From the NCBI RefSeq assembly GCF_017743935.1, contig NZ_JAGHRE010000004.1:310001-374000 (forward strand): a DNA stretch of 64,000 nt, written 5' to 3'. Position 1 is the first letter of the stretch. Every line of letters starts with the position of its first letter. The notes under the pieces are model-generated. The model made no database searches. It worked only from the letters and a program-made list of their open reading frames with translations, and was not told the origin of the DNA. The DNA is from Tropicibacter sp. R16_0. Its GTDB lineage: Bacteria; Pseudomonadota; Alphaproteobacteria; Rhodobacterales; Rhodobacteraceae. A program made the translations under genes and the position numbers. This document shows positions 1 to 11,147 of this stretch, in pieces.

Positions 1-2453
1 ACCTGATCGGTTTCCACCACGATCTGCTTGGTCGAAACTTGCCCGTTCGAGAAGTACAGCGGAGCATGGGCGCAGACGATGGGGGCGGTCTTGCCGCGCT
101 CTTTCGAGAACAGCCAAGGCAGAACACCCAGACCGGCAATGTCCAGCAACTGCGTATCTATGGTTCCGTTGCGCATCGAGACAAAGGCCGAGCCCTGCAT
201 TGTCGCCAGGAAGTCCTGCACCGATTTGTGGTGCCCTTGCAGCTTGAACTCACCGTTGAGCACTCCGCTGGCGGGCTTTTTGAAGTTGATCGCATGCATG
301 ATCTCGCCAAAGTCCCAACCATCTGTGGACCCTTCGACGCTGAGGATGTCGGGATCTTCGTTCATGTCCATGGACCCCGTAATGTTGAAATGACCGCCGC
401 CATAGCTGAAATCTACCGGCCCCAACTGGGCTTTGCCCTCGGCGAATTCAAATGCGCTTTGCAGGCTGGTGGTACCTGCGTCGCCTTCAAGTTTCCGCAA
501 ATCGATCTGCACGCTCAGATCCATGCCAGACAGCAAGATGGTGCGGCCAAGCGGTTCCAGCGTCACATCCCGCAATGGCCCGGTTTCAGGCTCTTCCTTG
601 CTCAGGACGAGGGGTTGGACCTCATTTGTGTTGGCAGGTTCTTCTGCGGTTTCAGGCTGTGGGTTCAGCTTTGACAGTTGGAGCGCCGAGGCGGCGATAT
701 CGCGCAGGTGATTGATCCGGATCAGATCGCTTTCAACCGTGCCGCGTACCACTGGGTGCGGGTCGGCCAGATCCATGGACATCGTCAGATCCAGTTCCGA
801 GTCGCCCACATCCACGGCCATCGCCGTTTCCCAGGCCGTGTCCTCGCTGGTCAAGTCGATCGCCAGTTGCACCAGGCCTGTGTCGATTGGTTTCAACTCC
901 AGCGTTTCGAGCAACTTGGCGCCAGAGGGGACATCGACCTTAACGTGCAGATCAACATCCTCGAATTTGAGCGCGTTGTGCACCGAGCCCGTTACATCCA
1001 GATGCCACAGGTCCGAGTCTTGCGATTTGGCCTGAAGCTCGCTCAGCGACAGCACCTTGGCGTTGCCCTTCAGGCGAAACCCACCAACCAGCTTGCCCAG
1101 ATCACCAGCTGCGGCAAACCCCTCGGGCGCAATCAGACTGGAGGCCGAGATCAACAGGTCGGCGCCAAAGTCGATCCCCTCCAGCCGCAGCGCATCCTCG
1201 ACGGCGCCTTCTACAACCAGAAACGGTGCATCAGGCGGGCCGATCCGCAGGACGGCGTTGCCTAGGCGCAGTAACCCGTCGGGTGTGCGTGAGATGCCAG
1301 AGACCTCAACCGGGGGCGGGCCTTCGCCGGTTGTGTCCAGGACAAACCCATTGGTGGCGATCACCATGCCTCGTTTCGGAATGCCATTTGGTTGCGCCTC
1401 GAGGGTCATGTCGACCCCCACCAGTTTCAGGTCACGCCGCAGTGTCGCGGGGGGCGGCACAGCGTCATCTGGATAAAGGCGAATGCGCGTGTCGAGCGAG
1501 ACATCGGCTGCATTTCCCATCTCCCCCAACTCACCCGTCACCGTGAGGCTTTGTCCGGTGTCCAGTGCCACGGCAACGTTCACATCCGTCACCCGCGCCG
1601 GACCGTCCGAGGTGTGCAATTTGGCGCTGATCTTGCCGGTGCCCGAGATCGGTTTTTGCAGCTTCAGCGCGTCCAGCAACTGCCCCAGCTCTTGGATCTC
1701 GGCGCTGACCGAGGTGACGTATCCGCCGTCTGTAGGATCCCCAGACAGGTCGACGTGCATCTGGTCAAATCGGAGATTGGCGGAAAACGGATCCCCTTGG
1801 GCAAATGTGCCGTCCAACTCAAACGTCTCCCCGTTCACTGCGCCGCTGCCCGTTAGGGTCAAGGGCGCAGAGGGTGTGTTTTGGGTCAGGCCAAAGGTGC
1901 TGATCTGCACATCCAGATCCAGGCCGTTCCGCGCGTCTTGATACAGAACACTGCTGTCGGACAGTTGGATCCCTTGACCGGACAGCAAGCTCAGCGGATT
2001 GAACGCGACATTGCCTTGTTGCGGGGTGTTGTCGGTCTGTGCCGGCGCGTCCGACATCGCGTTTGTCCACCCGCTGTGCCCGGTGTCATCCACGACAACT
2101 GTGACATGGGCCCCTGTGCCGGTCAGATTGGACAGGGTAACCCGCCCTTGCAGCAGGTCCCCCGTTGCCAGATCGAAGTCGAGCCTTTCGAGATTGGCCA
2201 GATTGCTGTCGGGATTGGTGTCGTTCAGGAGCACCACTTCCTGGGCCGTGATGTGCAGGACAGATCCCAGGTCGACCGTCACGCCGCCATTGATTGCAAC
2301 GTCCTGCCCCAACTTGTCCTGCAATACGCGGGCAACAAGAGCGCCCCGAGGGCCTGCCAACAGTGATGAGGACAACAGCAGCCACAGGCCAACGACGCAC
2401 AGCACCACAAGGCCCAAAAGGAAAAGGGCCAGCTTTTTGAAAAGGGATGACAC
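1..2453 (-). CDS. AsmA family protein, N-terminal part; C-terminus beyond the window
   Basis: The minus strand stays open from a GTG at 2453 to the left edge, about 817 codons. A CGGAG ribosome site lies 6 nt before the GTG. The product starts with a short basic segment and one hydrophobic helix (residues about 5-30), then a long region of beta-strand-rich repeats. Near the edge it reads SGVLNGEFKLQGH...FLATMQGSAFVSMRNGTI, the typical C-terminal AsmA signature. AsmA-type proteins are inner-membrane anchored and act in the periplasm; relatives are linked to phospholipid transport to the outer membrane and outer-membrane homeostasis. It starts about 90 bp beyond the rpsO terminator, on the same strand. 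Family assignment is solid; the exact role is inferred from the family. Confidence 0.85.
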   Translation of the reverse strand, partial: MSSLFKKLALFLLGLVVLCVVGLWLLLSSSLLAGPRGALVARVLQDKLGQDVAINGGVTVDLGSVLHITAQEVVLLNDTNPDSNLANLERLDFDLATGDLLQGRVTLSNLTGTGAHVTVVVDDTGHSGWTNAMSDAPAQTDNTPQQGNVAFNPLSLLSGQGIQLSDSSVLYQDARNGLDLDVQISTFGLTQNTPSAPLTLTGSGAVNGETFELDGTFAQGDPFSANLRFDQMHVDLSGDPTDGGYVTSVSAEIQELGQLLDALKLQKPISGTGKISAKLHTSDGPARVTDVNVAVALDTGQSLTVTGELGEMGNAADVSLDTRIRLYPDDAVPPPATLRRDLKLVGVDMTLEAQPNGIPKRGMVIATNGFVLDTTGEGPPPVEVSGISRTPDGLLRLGNAVLRIGPPDAPFLVVEGAVEDALRLEGIDFGADLLISASSLIAPEGFAAAGDLGKLVGGFRLKGNAKVLSLSELQAKSQDSDLWHLDVTGSVHNALKFEDVDLHVKVDVPSGAKLLETLELKPIDTGLVQLAIDLTSEDTAWETAMAVDVGDSELDLTMSMDLADPHPVVRGTVESDLIRINHLRDIAASALQLSKLNPQPETAEEPANTNEVQPLVLSKEEPETGPLRDVTLEPLGRTILLSGMDLSVQIDLRKLEGDAGTTSLQSAFEFAEGKAQLGPVDFSYGGGHFNITGSMDMNEDPDILSVEGSTDGWDFGEIMHAINFKKPASGVLNGEFKLQGHHKSVQDFLATMQGSAFVSMRNGTIDTQLLDIAGLGVLPWLFSKERGKTAPIVCAHAPLYFSNGQVSTKQIVVETDQ

Positions 2454-2543
2454 GATAAACTCCGGCGAAAGATCTATGTAACGGACTGTATCACAGGCCG
2501 ACCTTTGCGCAATTTATCATGTGTCGTGTTGGGAAGGTTTCAA

Positions 2544-2572
2544 CAAAAAAGACGCCCGCCGGATGGCGAGCG
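2544..2572 (-). terminator. Rho-independent terminator of rpsO
   Basis: Read on the minus strand, an 8-bp GC-rich stem with one mismatch (arms 2565-2572 and 2553-2560, 4-nt loop) is followed by TCTTTTTTG. It lies about 55 bp past the rpsO stop codon and separates rpsO from the AsmA gene. Confidence 0.75.
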
Positions 2573-2625
2573 CCGAATGCAGACAAAATCCAGGGTAAAC
2601 CGGTTTTTTTGTCGGTGCCCCGCGA

Positions 2626-2895
2626 TTAGCGGCGCAGACCCAGGCGTTTGATCAGGTCCTGGTAACGGGCCTCATCCTTGCCTTTCAGGTAGTCCAGCAG
2701 CTTGCGGCGCTGAGCAACCATCTTGAGCAGACCACGGCGGCCGTGGTTGTCTTTTTTGTGGGTCTTGAAGTGTTCAGTCAAAGTCGAAATGCGCGAGCTC
2801 AGAACAGCAACCTGAACTTCGGGCGAACCGGTGTCGCCGTCTTTGGTTGCGAATTCTTTCATGACGCGTGCTTTTTCTGCAGCTGTGATCGACAT
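2626..2895 (-). CDS. rpsO: 30S ribosomal protein S15
   Basis: 89 residues, the normal S15 length, beginning [16 protein letters not shown] and carrying the conserved [17 protein letters not shown] and DNHGRRGL segments, ending [10 protein letters not shown]15 binds the central domain of 16S rRNA early in small-subunit assembly. The ATG at 2895 is preceded by a strong AAGGAG, 6-7 nt away; longer frames upstream lack conservation. In proteobacteria rpsO usually follows truB; here a DUF1643 gene and an RTX gene stand between truB and rpsO, and rpsO has its own promoter and terminator. Confidence 0.97.
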   Translation of the reverse strand: MSITAAEKARVMKEFATKDGDTGSPEVQVAVLSSRISTLTEHFKTHKKDNHGRRGLLKMVAQRRKLLDYLKGKDEARYQDLIKRLGLRR

Positions 2896-3013
2896 CGGGG
2901 TCTCCTTTACAAGGTTAGAGTTGATGGCGCAGGCCGGGATGTCGTCCAGCACAGGCCCGTGGAGATGTCTGTCGTAAATGCAACCAAAGGGCCGAATCCC
3001 CGACAGATGCGCG

Positions 3014-3042
3014 GATATAGGCGGTTTTGGCGGGATTGGCAA
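3014..3042 (-). promoter_or_regulatory. Probable sigma-70 promoter of rpsO
   Basis: On the minus strand TTGCCA (3042-3037) and TATATC (3019-3014) are separated by exactly 17 bp. Transcription would start near 3007, giving a leader of roughly 110 nt before rpsO. S15 leaders are autoregulatory in some bacteria; I cannot identify the binding structure here. Confidence 0.55.
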
Positions 3043-3105
3043 AAGGTTTGTGAGGTGTCGCGCAAGGCCCAGAACCAGTACCCCCGGATTGGAACCACCC
3101 AGAGA

Positions 3106-4122
3106 TCAACTTGCCAGGCTGAACGCGCTCACTTCGCTTTGGTCCACAACCAGGATGTCCGATGCCAGGACCTCAGCGTCGCCGCGCAGCAACGCGACCT
3201 CTTCACCGTTGATCGTCACACGGTTGAGATTGGCGTTGTTCGGGTCTGGCTCAACTTCGATCTGCGGATCTGGATCACCTTGCAGGTCCCAGCTGATCAG
3301 CAGGCGATCCTGAGTGGGGTCAAAATCCATGATGTCTGCGGCTTCTCCATCCAGGATCCAGTCGCCAAGGATGATCTGATCCGCGCCGGACCCGGCGGTT
3401 ACAATGTCGCCTTCTCCCGCGACGATGGTGTCATTGCCTTCTCCACCGTTCAGATAGTCCGGCCCACTTGCGGATCCGTCGTCGTCCTGACCGTTGATCA
3501 GGTCACTGCCACGGCCGCCAAACAGCGTATCTTCGCCTGCGCCCCCGATCAGCGTGTCGTTGCCATAGCCGCCGTGCAGCGCATCGTCGCCATCATCCCC
3601 GGCCAGCGTATCGTCATCCTGGCCGCCATAGAGCGTGTCATCCCCGTCGCCGCCCCGCATCTGATCCGAGCCATAGTGGCCAAAAGCCTCGTCATCGCCA
3701 TCGCCACCGTTCATGATGTCGGCGCCGTCTTCACCGTGCAGCACATCATCATCCGCGCCGCCTTGCATGACGTCGTCGCCGTCTGCGCCATGAAGGATGT
3801 CGTCGCCCAACCCGCCCGATACCGTGTCGTCGCCATCGTAGCCATTGATCTGGTCATTGCCGTCGCCACCGTCGATGGCGTTGTCCTCATCGGTGCCAGC
3901 CAGCACCAAACCTGCATCGTCGGTGTCGTTGTCCTGGGTGTCTTGAAAGCTGACTTCTTGGGGCGCAATCTGCTGGTTTTCGGGCTGCGTTGGATCATTC
4001 TCGACGACGTCGTCATCGGGGCGAATGTCGTCATTCGCCTCGGTCTCATTGGAAGTCTCATCTGCAAGAAACACGACGCTACCGGCTGCCACCAGGCCCA
4101 GTAATCCTGCTAGTGCCAACAT
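3106..4122 (-). CDS. Membrane-anchored RTX-repeat calcium-binding protein
   Basis: 338 residues from the ATG at 4122 (GGAG 8 nt upstream). An N-terminal hydrophobic helix (residues 1-20, MLALAGLLGLVAAGSVVFLA) is followed by an acidic linker (21-75) and about 180 residues of glycine/aspartate nonapeptide repeats of the GGxGxDxLx type (about 76-255), then a C-terminal beta-rich domain of about 80 residues. Such repeats fold into calcium-filled beta-rolls. No catalytic domain is visible, and the N-terminal helix is unlike typical type I-secreted RTX proteins, which have only a C-terminal signal. It may instead be an anchored cell-surface or periplasmic protein. It sits between DUF1643 and rpsO. 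Function unknown. Confidence 0.8.
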   Translation of the reverse strand: MLALAGLLGLVAAGSVVFLADETSNETEANDDIRPDDDVVENDPTQPENQQIAPQEVSFQDTQDNDTDDAGLVLAGTDEDNAIDGGDGNDQINGYDGDDTVSGGLGDDILHGADGDDVMQGGADDDVLHGEDGADIMNGGDGDDEAFGHYGSDQMRGGDGDDTLYGGQDDDTLAGDDGDDALHGGYGNDTLIGGAGEDTLFGGRGSDLINGQDDDGSASGPDYLNGGEGNDTIVAGEGDIVTAGSGADQIILGDWILDGEAADIMDFDPTQDRLLISWDLQGDPDPQIEVEPDPNNANLNRVTINGEEVALLRGDAEVLASDILVVDQSEVSAFSLAS

Positions 4123-4205
4123 ATTAGAACTCCAAGCACACGTCACCCACTGCTGGCATTTACTCACGGAAGCCGAAGTGGGTCAAAGCAGGATTGCGGA
4201 AATGG

Positions 4206-4727
4206 TTAACGCGCGCACGTGGGAAACCAGCGCTCCGGTTGCTGCGAGTAGGAAATATACAGGGGGTGTTTCGGATGCCCAGCCTTGGTCAAGCCAAGGT
4301 GGAATACTGGGTGCTCTGTGCCGCGCAACAGCTGTTCAACAGCGGGGCCCCGGTTCAGATGTTCACCATGGGTGCCCCAGGCCGCGACCACCTGATCGGC
4401 CCAGTCTACACCGGCCAGAATGGTCGCGTCGTTTTCGGGACCAACCGGATCGGCCGCGGCGCGCATCTTGCGCGGGTCTGTGTCGCGCCAGGCAAAGATG
4501 TTGGTCACCTGGAACGCGCCAAACCCCAGGGCGCGGGCCCGACGCTCGCAGCGCTCGACTGTCGGGTCGTTCTGCACCTCGGTCGCGGTCGAAGGGTTCA
4601 GCATCACGAACAGCACCTTGCCGCCCGAGGGATCCCAGATCCTGGTCAGGCTATAGCGATAGCGTTCGCAATCGGAATAAACAGCCGTTGAGGGCGCGTC
4701 GCCCTTGGTATGAGTGCGCGTGATCAT
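4206..4727 (-). CDS. DUF1643 domain-containing protein
   Basis: 173 residues. The central stretch VLFVMLNPSTATEVQNDPTV, followed by the CERRARALGFGAFQVTNIFAWR segment, matches the DUF1643 family, whose members share the LNPSTA motif and have no established biochemical role. The start at 4727 gives a normal family length, but no clear ribosome site is seen in front of it. The gene follows truB on the same strand after 41 nt and is probably cotranscribed. Family call is firm; function is unknown. Confidence 0.85.
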   Translation of the reverse strand: MITRTHTKGDAPSTAVYSDCERYRYSLTRIWDPSGGKVLFVMLNPSTATEVQNDPTVERCERRARALGFGAFQVTNIFAWRDTDPRKMRAAADPVGPENDATILAGVDWADQVVAAWGTHGEHLNRGPAVEQLLRGTEHPVFHLGLTKAGHPKHPLYISYSQQPERWFPTCAR

Positions 4728-4768
4728 GGGCGTTGGCTAACACGTCGTGACCGCACAGACCACTGGCT

Positions 4769-5683
4769 TCATTTCGGTTGAACAAAAACCCGGCTGGGGT
4801 GCAATTCACCCGACTTGTAAGTGCCGACCGCAACCGCCTGTCCATCGAGTGAGGCCCAGGCCTCGTCGCCGTATTCCACGTCAGATGCCAGCACCATGCC
4901 CGGGTTGCCGTTGCGCAGACGGGCGGCACCTTCGGGGGTGCATTTCAGCTCGGGTAGCTCTGCCAGGCCTTGTTCCAGCGGGTGCAGGAATTCGTCCAGC
5001 GCCGGCGTTTTGGCCAATTCGTCGATCTGTTCGATGGTGATGCCATCTTGTGCCTCGAACGGGCCGGACCAAATGCGGCGCAGCTCTTTGACGTGGCCGT
5101 GACAGCCCAAAGCCGCACCCAGATCACGCGCGATCGAGCGGACATAACCACCCTTTCCGCAGGTCATCTCCAGCAGCACGTGATCGGCATCAGGGCGATC
5201 CACCAGGATCAGTTCCTCGACCCAGAGGGGACGGGCGGCCAGTTCGAAATCCTCATCCCCGTCACGGGCGAGTTTATAAGCACGCTGTCCGTCGATTTTC
5301 ACGGCCGAGAATTTGGGCGGCACCTGCATGATGTCGCCCAGAAAGGGGGCAAGCGCGTCTTTGATCTGCTCATCTGTGGGCCGCTGATCGCTTTCGGCGA
5401 TCACTTCGCCTTCGGCATCGTCAGTGTTGGTGGCCTGACCCAGCCGCACGGTGAACGTATAGGCTTTCAAAGCGTCCGTGATGTAAGGGACAGTCTTCGT
5501 CGCCTCACCCAGGGCCACAGCCAAAACGCCGGTCGCTTCGGGGTCGAGGGTTCCCGCATGGCCCGCCTTTTTGGCGTCCAAGGCCCAACGGACCTTGTTG
5601 ACCACCGCGGTTGACGTCATGCCTGCCGGCTTGTCCACCACCAGCCAACCGGAAATGTCGCGACCCTTGCGTTTGCGTGCCAT
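4769..5683 (-). CDS. truB: tRNA pseudouridine(55) synthase TruB
   Basis: 304 residues with the N-terminal [13 protein letters not shown] motif, the catalytic loop [16 protein letters not shown] with the essential Asp, and the C-terminal [14 protein letters not shown] segment. TruB isomerises U55 in the T-loop of most tRNAs to pseudouridine and acts as a tRNA chaperone. It lies downstream of rbfA in the conserved translation block, here with a DUF2233 gene inserted before it. Confidence 0.96.
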   Translation of the reverse strand: MARKRKGRDISGWLVVDKPAGMTSTAVVNKVRWALDAKKAGHAGTLDPEATGVLAVALGEATKTVPYITDALKAYTFTVRLGQATNTDDAEGEVIAESDQRPTDEQIKDALAPFLGDIMQVPPKFSAVKIDGQRAYKLARDGDEDFELAARPLWVEELILVDRPDADHVLLEMTCGKGGYVRSIARDLGAALGCHGHVKELRRIWSGPFEAQDGITIEQIDELAKTPALDEFLHPLEQGLAELPELKCTPEGAARLRNGNPGMVLASDVEYGDEAWASLDGQAVAVGTYKSGELHPSRVFVQPK

Positions 5684-5778
5684 GATGCCCCTCGAACATG
5701 TTTGAGGCGCGCGACCTAACGGATTGGCCGCGCCCTGTCAAACTCGCATTTTTGCAAGGCTGCGTCAGCCCAAAAGGG

Positions 5779-6516
5779 TCACTCGCGCGGGGCGACGACA
5801 CCCACGATCGGACCCATCGAGAACCCAGCGTCGGCCCGGTTCAATTGCGGCGCGTAGAGACGCGAGATATTACCATCGAAATAGAGCGCATTGGGTGTCT
5901 TGAGTACATCGCGAAACAGCGAGCCAAATTCGTGAAAGGTCACGGCGTTTTTCGATATGGCAAAGACGGCGCGCTTGCCGTCTGCGCTGGTTCCCACGCC
6001 GTTGCGCAGATAGCGCGAGGTGCTGTCGGGCAGAAACCGGGGGTGCAGGGCACCGTCGATCACCAGCATTGGCCCGGATTGGGTGGCGAAACGGCAATCT
6101 GGATTCGCAGCCTGAAACGCCAGCGTCTCAAACACGCGTGCCTTGCCCGGTTCGATGCAAAGCACACCGTTTGGCAAAAGGCCAAAGTTTCCGGGGCCTG
6201 CATTGGCCACAACCCGCATCTCTTCGGTGCCGTCCTCGACGTAGTGCCCAACTGGGGAGCGGTCCGAGTGATACATGCCGGCATTCATGGCAAAGGTCAG
6301 TTGCTTGCCTTCGCCCTTGAGCTCGGCATTTACCGCGGAAAACTGACCCAGAACCTCGCCCTGGTCATCGCGCAGGAACAAGCGCAGCTCGTCTGTGGTC
6401 AGATCAACCTCGCAGATGGAATACCGGTTGCCGTCATGGGACAGATCCCGACATTCCAGCGCCGCCGCCGGTGCGGCCATCACAGCGGCCAATCCGATCA
6501 GCAGCGCCCGGATCAC
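5779..6516 (-). CDS. Secreted phosphodiester glycosidase-like protein (DUF2233)
   Basis: 245 residues with a clear signal peptide ([20 protein letters not shown]). The mature part carries the family landmarks [43 protein letters not shown] and GNISRLYAP, as in DUF2233/NAGPA proteins, which include the human uncovering enzyme that splits N-acetylglucosamine from phosphodiesters. It probably acts in the periplasm on a sugar phosphodiester; the substrate is unknown. Its ATG overlaps the rbfA stop by 4 bp (6513-6516), so translation is coupled to rbfA although no functional link to ribosome maturation is obvious. Confidence 0.82.
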   Translation of the reverse strand: MIRALLIGLAAVMAAPAAALECRDLSHDGNRYSICEVDLTTDELRLFLRDDQGEVLGQFSAVNAELKGEGKQLTFAMNAGMYHSDRSPVGHYVEDGTEEMRVVANAGPGNFGLLPNGVLCIEPGKARVFETLAFQAANPDCRFATQSGPMLVIDGALHPRFLPDSTSRYLRNGVGTSADGKRAVFAISKNAVTFHEFGSLFRDVLKTPNALYFDGNISRLYAPQLNRADAGFSMGPIVGVVAPRE

Positions 6517-6908
6517 TCGTCCAGATCGCGGCGCACCGCGTCCTGTTCGAACATGCGTCGGGTGTCGTCCATCTGATCGAAGGTCTCATCCAGTCGGAAC
6601 CGCAGGTCGGGCGAGAACTTGAGCCCCACCTTTTTGCCGATCACGCGACGAAGCTCGCCCTTGTTGCGGGCCAGCAGTTTAAGCACCTCGTCCTGCCCCT
6701 TGCCGCCCAACGGCAGCACATAGGCGGTCGCGATCTTGAGGTCGGGAGAGGTACGGACCTCGCCCACGGTGATCGACATGCGGTTGAGGTCGGGATCATG
6801 CACGTCGCCACGGGCCAGCACCTCGGACAAGGTGCGGCGGATAAGTTCGCCGACGCGAAGCTGACGTTGGGACGGGCCGGGCCCGTCATGGAATTTGTTC
6901 TTGGCCAT
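6513..6908 (-). CDS. rbfA: 30S ribosome-binding factor RbfA
   Basis: 131 residues. After a short leader ([21 protein letters not shown]) come the KH-type core elements: [18 protein letters not shown], the strand [22 protein letters not shown], and a C-terminal region with [11 protein letters not shown]. RbfA binds the 30S subunit during late maturation and is needed for 16S 5' end processing and cold adaptation. It heads the rbfA-DUF2233-truB block and is divergent from dapB, the two starts lying 87 bp apart. Confidence 0.95.
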   Translation of the reverse strand: MAKNKFHDGPGPSQRQLRVGELIRRTLSEVLARGDVHDPDLNRMSITVGEVRTSPDLKIATAYVLPLGGKGQDEVLKLLARNKGELRRVIGKKVGLKFSPDLRFRLDETFDQMDDTRRMFEQDAVRRDLDE

Positions 6909-6995
6909 ATCCCCGATCTAAGCGCAAAGCCGGGCTTTGCCAAGCGGGCGTGAAGCGGGTAGGAGGCAATGAGCCGACAAAAAGGGAATCGTGCC

Positions 6996-7805
6996 ATGAC
7001 CCACACACCAGGGATCGTCATTACCGGAGCATCAGGCCGCATGGGTCAAATGCTGATGAAAACCGTGCTGGACAGCGATGCGGCGAAACTGGTGGGCGCA
7101 GTTGAACGCAAGGGGCACGATTGGGTGGGTCGCGACGTGGGAGAGGCCATGGGCGGCCAGCCCTTCGGCGTCACCGTCACCGATGATGCGCTTGAGGCGT
7201 TTGCCCATGCGCAGGCCGTGATCGACTTCACCGCCCCCGAAGCGACATTGGAGTTTGCCGCATTGGCAGCGCAGGCGCGTTGTGTGCATGTCATCGGCAC
7301 CACCGGAATGAGCGAAGAGCAGATCGCGCGGCTGGAACCAGCCTCGCGCCACGCCGTTATCGTGCGCGCAGGCAACATGAGCCTGGGTGTGAACCTGCTG
7401 GTGCAGCTGACCAAAAAGGTCGCCGCAGCCCTGGACGAGGACTTCGACATCGAAGTGATCGAAGCGCACCACCACCACAAGGTGGACGCGCCCTCGGGTA
7501 CCGCCCTGATGCTGGGTGAGGCCGCCGCCGAAGGGCGCGGCGTTGATCTGAACGATGTGTCCGACCGGGGCCGCGACGGCATCACCGGCGCGCGTAAGCG
7601 GGGCGACATCGGGTTCCACGCGGTGCGCGGTGGCGACATCGTGGGCGAGCACGACGTGCTCTTTGCTGCCCCCGGCGAGCGTATCGTGCTGCGCCATCTG
7701 GCCACCGATCGCGCGATCTTTGCCCGCGGCGCGCTCAAAGCGGCGCTTTGGGGGCAGGGCAAGGCCCCCGGCGAATATGACATGGTCGACGTTTTGGGCC
7801 TCTGA
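6996..7805 (+). CDS. dapB: 4-hydroxy-tetrahydrodipicolinate reductase DapB
   Basis: 269 residues from the ATG at 6996. It has the nucleotide-binding motif [15 protein letters not shown] at the N-terminus, the conserved [16 protein letters not shown] catalytic segment and the RGGDIVGEH motif. DapB reduces 4-hydroxy-tetrahydrodipicolinate with NAD(P)H in diaminopimelate/lysine synthesis. An upstream in-frame ATG at 6969 would add nine residues, but its AGGAGG (6961-6966) is only 2 nt away, and the shorter start matches the family better. A weak AAGGGA precedes 6996. Start choice is moderately sure; identity is sure. Confidence 0.95.
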   Translation: MTHTPGIVITGASGRMGQMLMKTVLDSDAAKLVGAVERKGHDWVGRDVGEAMGGQPFGVTVTDDALEAFAHAQAVIDFTAPEATLEFAALAAQARCVHVIGTTGMSEEQIARLEPASRHAVIVRAGNMSLGVNLLVQLTKKVAAALDEDFDIEVIEAHHHHKVDAPSGTALMLGEAAAEGRGVDLNDVSDRGRDGITGARKRGDIGFHAVRGGDIVGEHDVLFAAPGERIVLRHLATDRAIFARGALKAALWGQGKAPGEYDMVDVLGL

Positions 7806-7823
7806 TCACAGGAAGGAACAAGG

Positions 7824-8639
7824 ATGGACTGGACCGCGATTGCCGCGCCCTGGCTGCGGGTCGAGGCGGAAACCGATGCTGCGCATGCCCCCGTTCTCGA
7901 AGGGCTGATGGCGCGGGCAGGGTTGCAGCCGGGGCAGTCCGTTCTGGACATTGGGCCGGGGGGTGGCGTTTCGCTGATCTCGGCGGCGCAGGCGGTTGGG
8001 GTGACCGGGCATGTCACCGGGGTCGAAATCGCACCTCCCTTTGCTGATCGGGCCCGCGAACGGGTGCCGGACAATGTCACCGTGCATGTGGGCGACGCGG
8101 CAGGATTTCCCTTTATGGGGCGCAGCTATGATGCGGCTATCTCAATGCTGGGTGTGATGTTCTTTGCTGATCCGAACAAGGCCTTTGCCCATATTCGAAC
8201 CGCCTTGAAACCCGGCGCCGCCTTGAGTTTTGCCTGCTGGGGCAGCCCCGAGGCCAACCCGTGGTTCAGCGTCCCAGCCGAGGTTGCCGATGAGGTCTTT
8301 GGCCCCGGTCCTGTGCTGGATCTTGATGCGCCGGGACCGCTGTCGCTGAGTGATCCGTCCAAGATCACACGGCTTCTCACAGCTGCGGGGTGGTCGGTCG
8401 AGATTGATACTCAGGATCTGCACCTCACTCCCCGCGGCGATCCGTCAGAGGTTGCGGCGATGTATATGACTGTTGGTGCAGCCGCCATGCGGATGGGCGC
8501 AGCCAAGGCGAAGGGCATCTTGACCCAAGAGCAGCGCGACGCTGTACGCGCGGGGTTGGAGAAAGTCTTTGCCTATATGGCCGAGGGAGACGCCGTGCGC
8601 ATCCCGGCACAGGTCCATTACGTGCGCGCCATCGCCTGA
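7824..8639 (+). CDS. Class I SAM-dependent methyltransferase
   Basis: 271 residues. Motif I of the Rossmann methyltransferase fold is clear (VLDIGPGGGVSLI, around residues 40-52), followed by an acidic residue at the end of strand 2 (VTGVEIAPPF) and motif IV-like DAAISMLGVMFFADP. The resemblance is to UbiE/small-molecule methyltransferases; the substrate cannot be read from the sequence. It starts 18 nt after dapB on the same strand and ends 20 nt from the convergent AllA-like gene. Confidence 0.8.
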   Translation: MDWTAIAAPWLRVEAETDAAHAPVLEGLMARAGLQPGQSVLDIGPGGGVSLISAAQAVGVTGHVTGVEIAPPFADRARERVPDNVTVHVGDAAGFPFMGRSYDAAISMLGVMFFADPNKAFAHIRTALKPGAALSFACWGSPEANPWFSVPAEVADEVFGPGPVLDLDAPGPLSLSDPSKITRLLTAAGWSVEIDTQDLHLTPRGDPSEVAAMYMTVGAAAMRMGAAKAKGILTQEQRDAVRAGLEKVFAYMAEGDAVRIPAQVHYVRAIA

Positions 8640-8659
8640 CGGCGCGCACGGCTTTCTGA

Positions 8660-9324
8660 TCAAAGCTCTTTGATCTTGTCCGCGCGCAGCGGGCAGGACA
8701 GATAAACGCCGAACTCCTTTCCGATGTCGGCGCTGACGCGGGCGTGCACCTTGCCTTGCCTGTCCAAAAATCGCTGGCTGTCTTCGACTGGGAAAATCCC
8801 CTCGTGCCAGATGCCGGGATGAATGTAGAGCCCCCGTGAGCCATCACACCAGAACGCCACCACTTTGTCGGGCGTCAGATTGTCGCCAGGCAGGGCGGCG
8901 GGCACGATGAACGGTTTGTTGTCCAAGGGCCAGAACATCTGTCCACCGTCGGGATGATAGTTCATGTGCCACAGCAACACCTGATCACGCGGCGCGGTCT
9001 GCGCTTCGGTCTTGGCGTTTTGCGGATCGGCGGACCAGCCCAGAACATAGTGGCCTTTGACCGCTTCGTTCTCGCCATAGAGCACATCACCCTGCCAGTC
9101 GCATTTGAACGTGCCCTCGACCCAGCCGCCTTCGTCCCCGGTGCCCTCATCGATCGGACGCCAGCCTTGCTGTGGCCAGCGCACAATTTCGATCTCAAAA
9201 GTGTCGGGGTCATCGACCAGACAGCCGTAACCTTTGACAGACGCGTCCGTGGCTCGGATCAAGGGCACCTCATGCCAGGGCAGCGAAGGTTTCGAACTTG
9301 CCTCGAAGATATACTCGGGCGCGC

Positions 9325-9328
<4 letters not shown>
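8660..9328 (-). CDS. Ureidoglycolate lyase (AllA)-like cupin protein, third gene of the tmpAB operon
   Basis: 222 residues. The C-terminal half, DKVVAFWCDGSRGLYIHPG followed by IWHEGIFP, matches the conserved core of AllA-type ureidoglycolate lyases (…RAF…QGVNY…GVWHHPL), a cupin fold. The N-terminal half has an acidic stretch (EGTGDEGGW) not typical of AllA. No other allantoin or urea-cycle purine gene is nearby, so a ureidoglycolate role is doubtful. Its ATG overlaps the TmpB-like stop by 4 bp, so it is very likely the last gene of a three-gene operon for trimethylated phosphonate use. It may handle a pathway side product or regulate metal/cofactor chemistry; this is inference. Confidence 0.65.
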
Positions 9329-11072
<1,744 letters not shown>

Positions 11073-11147
11073 TTACCCTTGAGGAAATAGCCGCTGCATG
11101 CCATCACGACAATTAAACCTTATTCTATCTCAGGGTTGGAAATTCTT

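Noticed and set aside
3400-3890. Short repeats seen in the DNA
   Set aside because: They are the codon-level repeats of the RTX protein, not a CRISPR array or a noncoding tandem repeat.
2743-4104. A 453-codon plus-strand frame across rpsO and the RTX gene
   Set aside because: It is antisense to two supported genes and its sequence is a low-complexity reading of the RTX repeats (AVIAVA-like).
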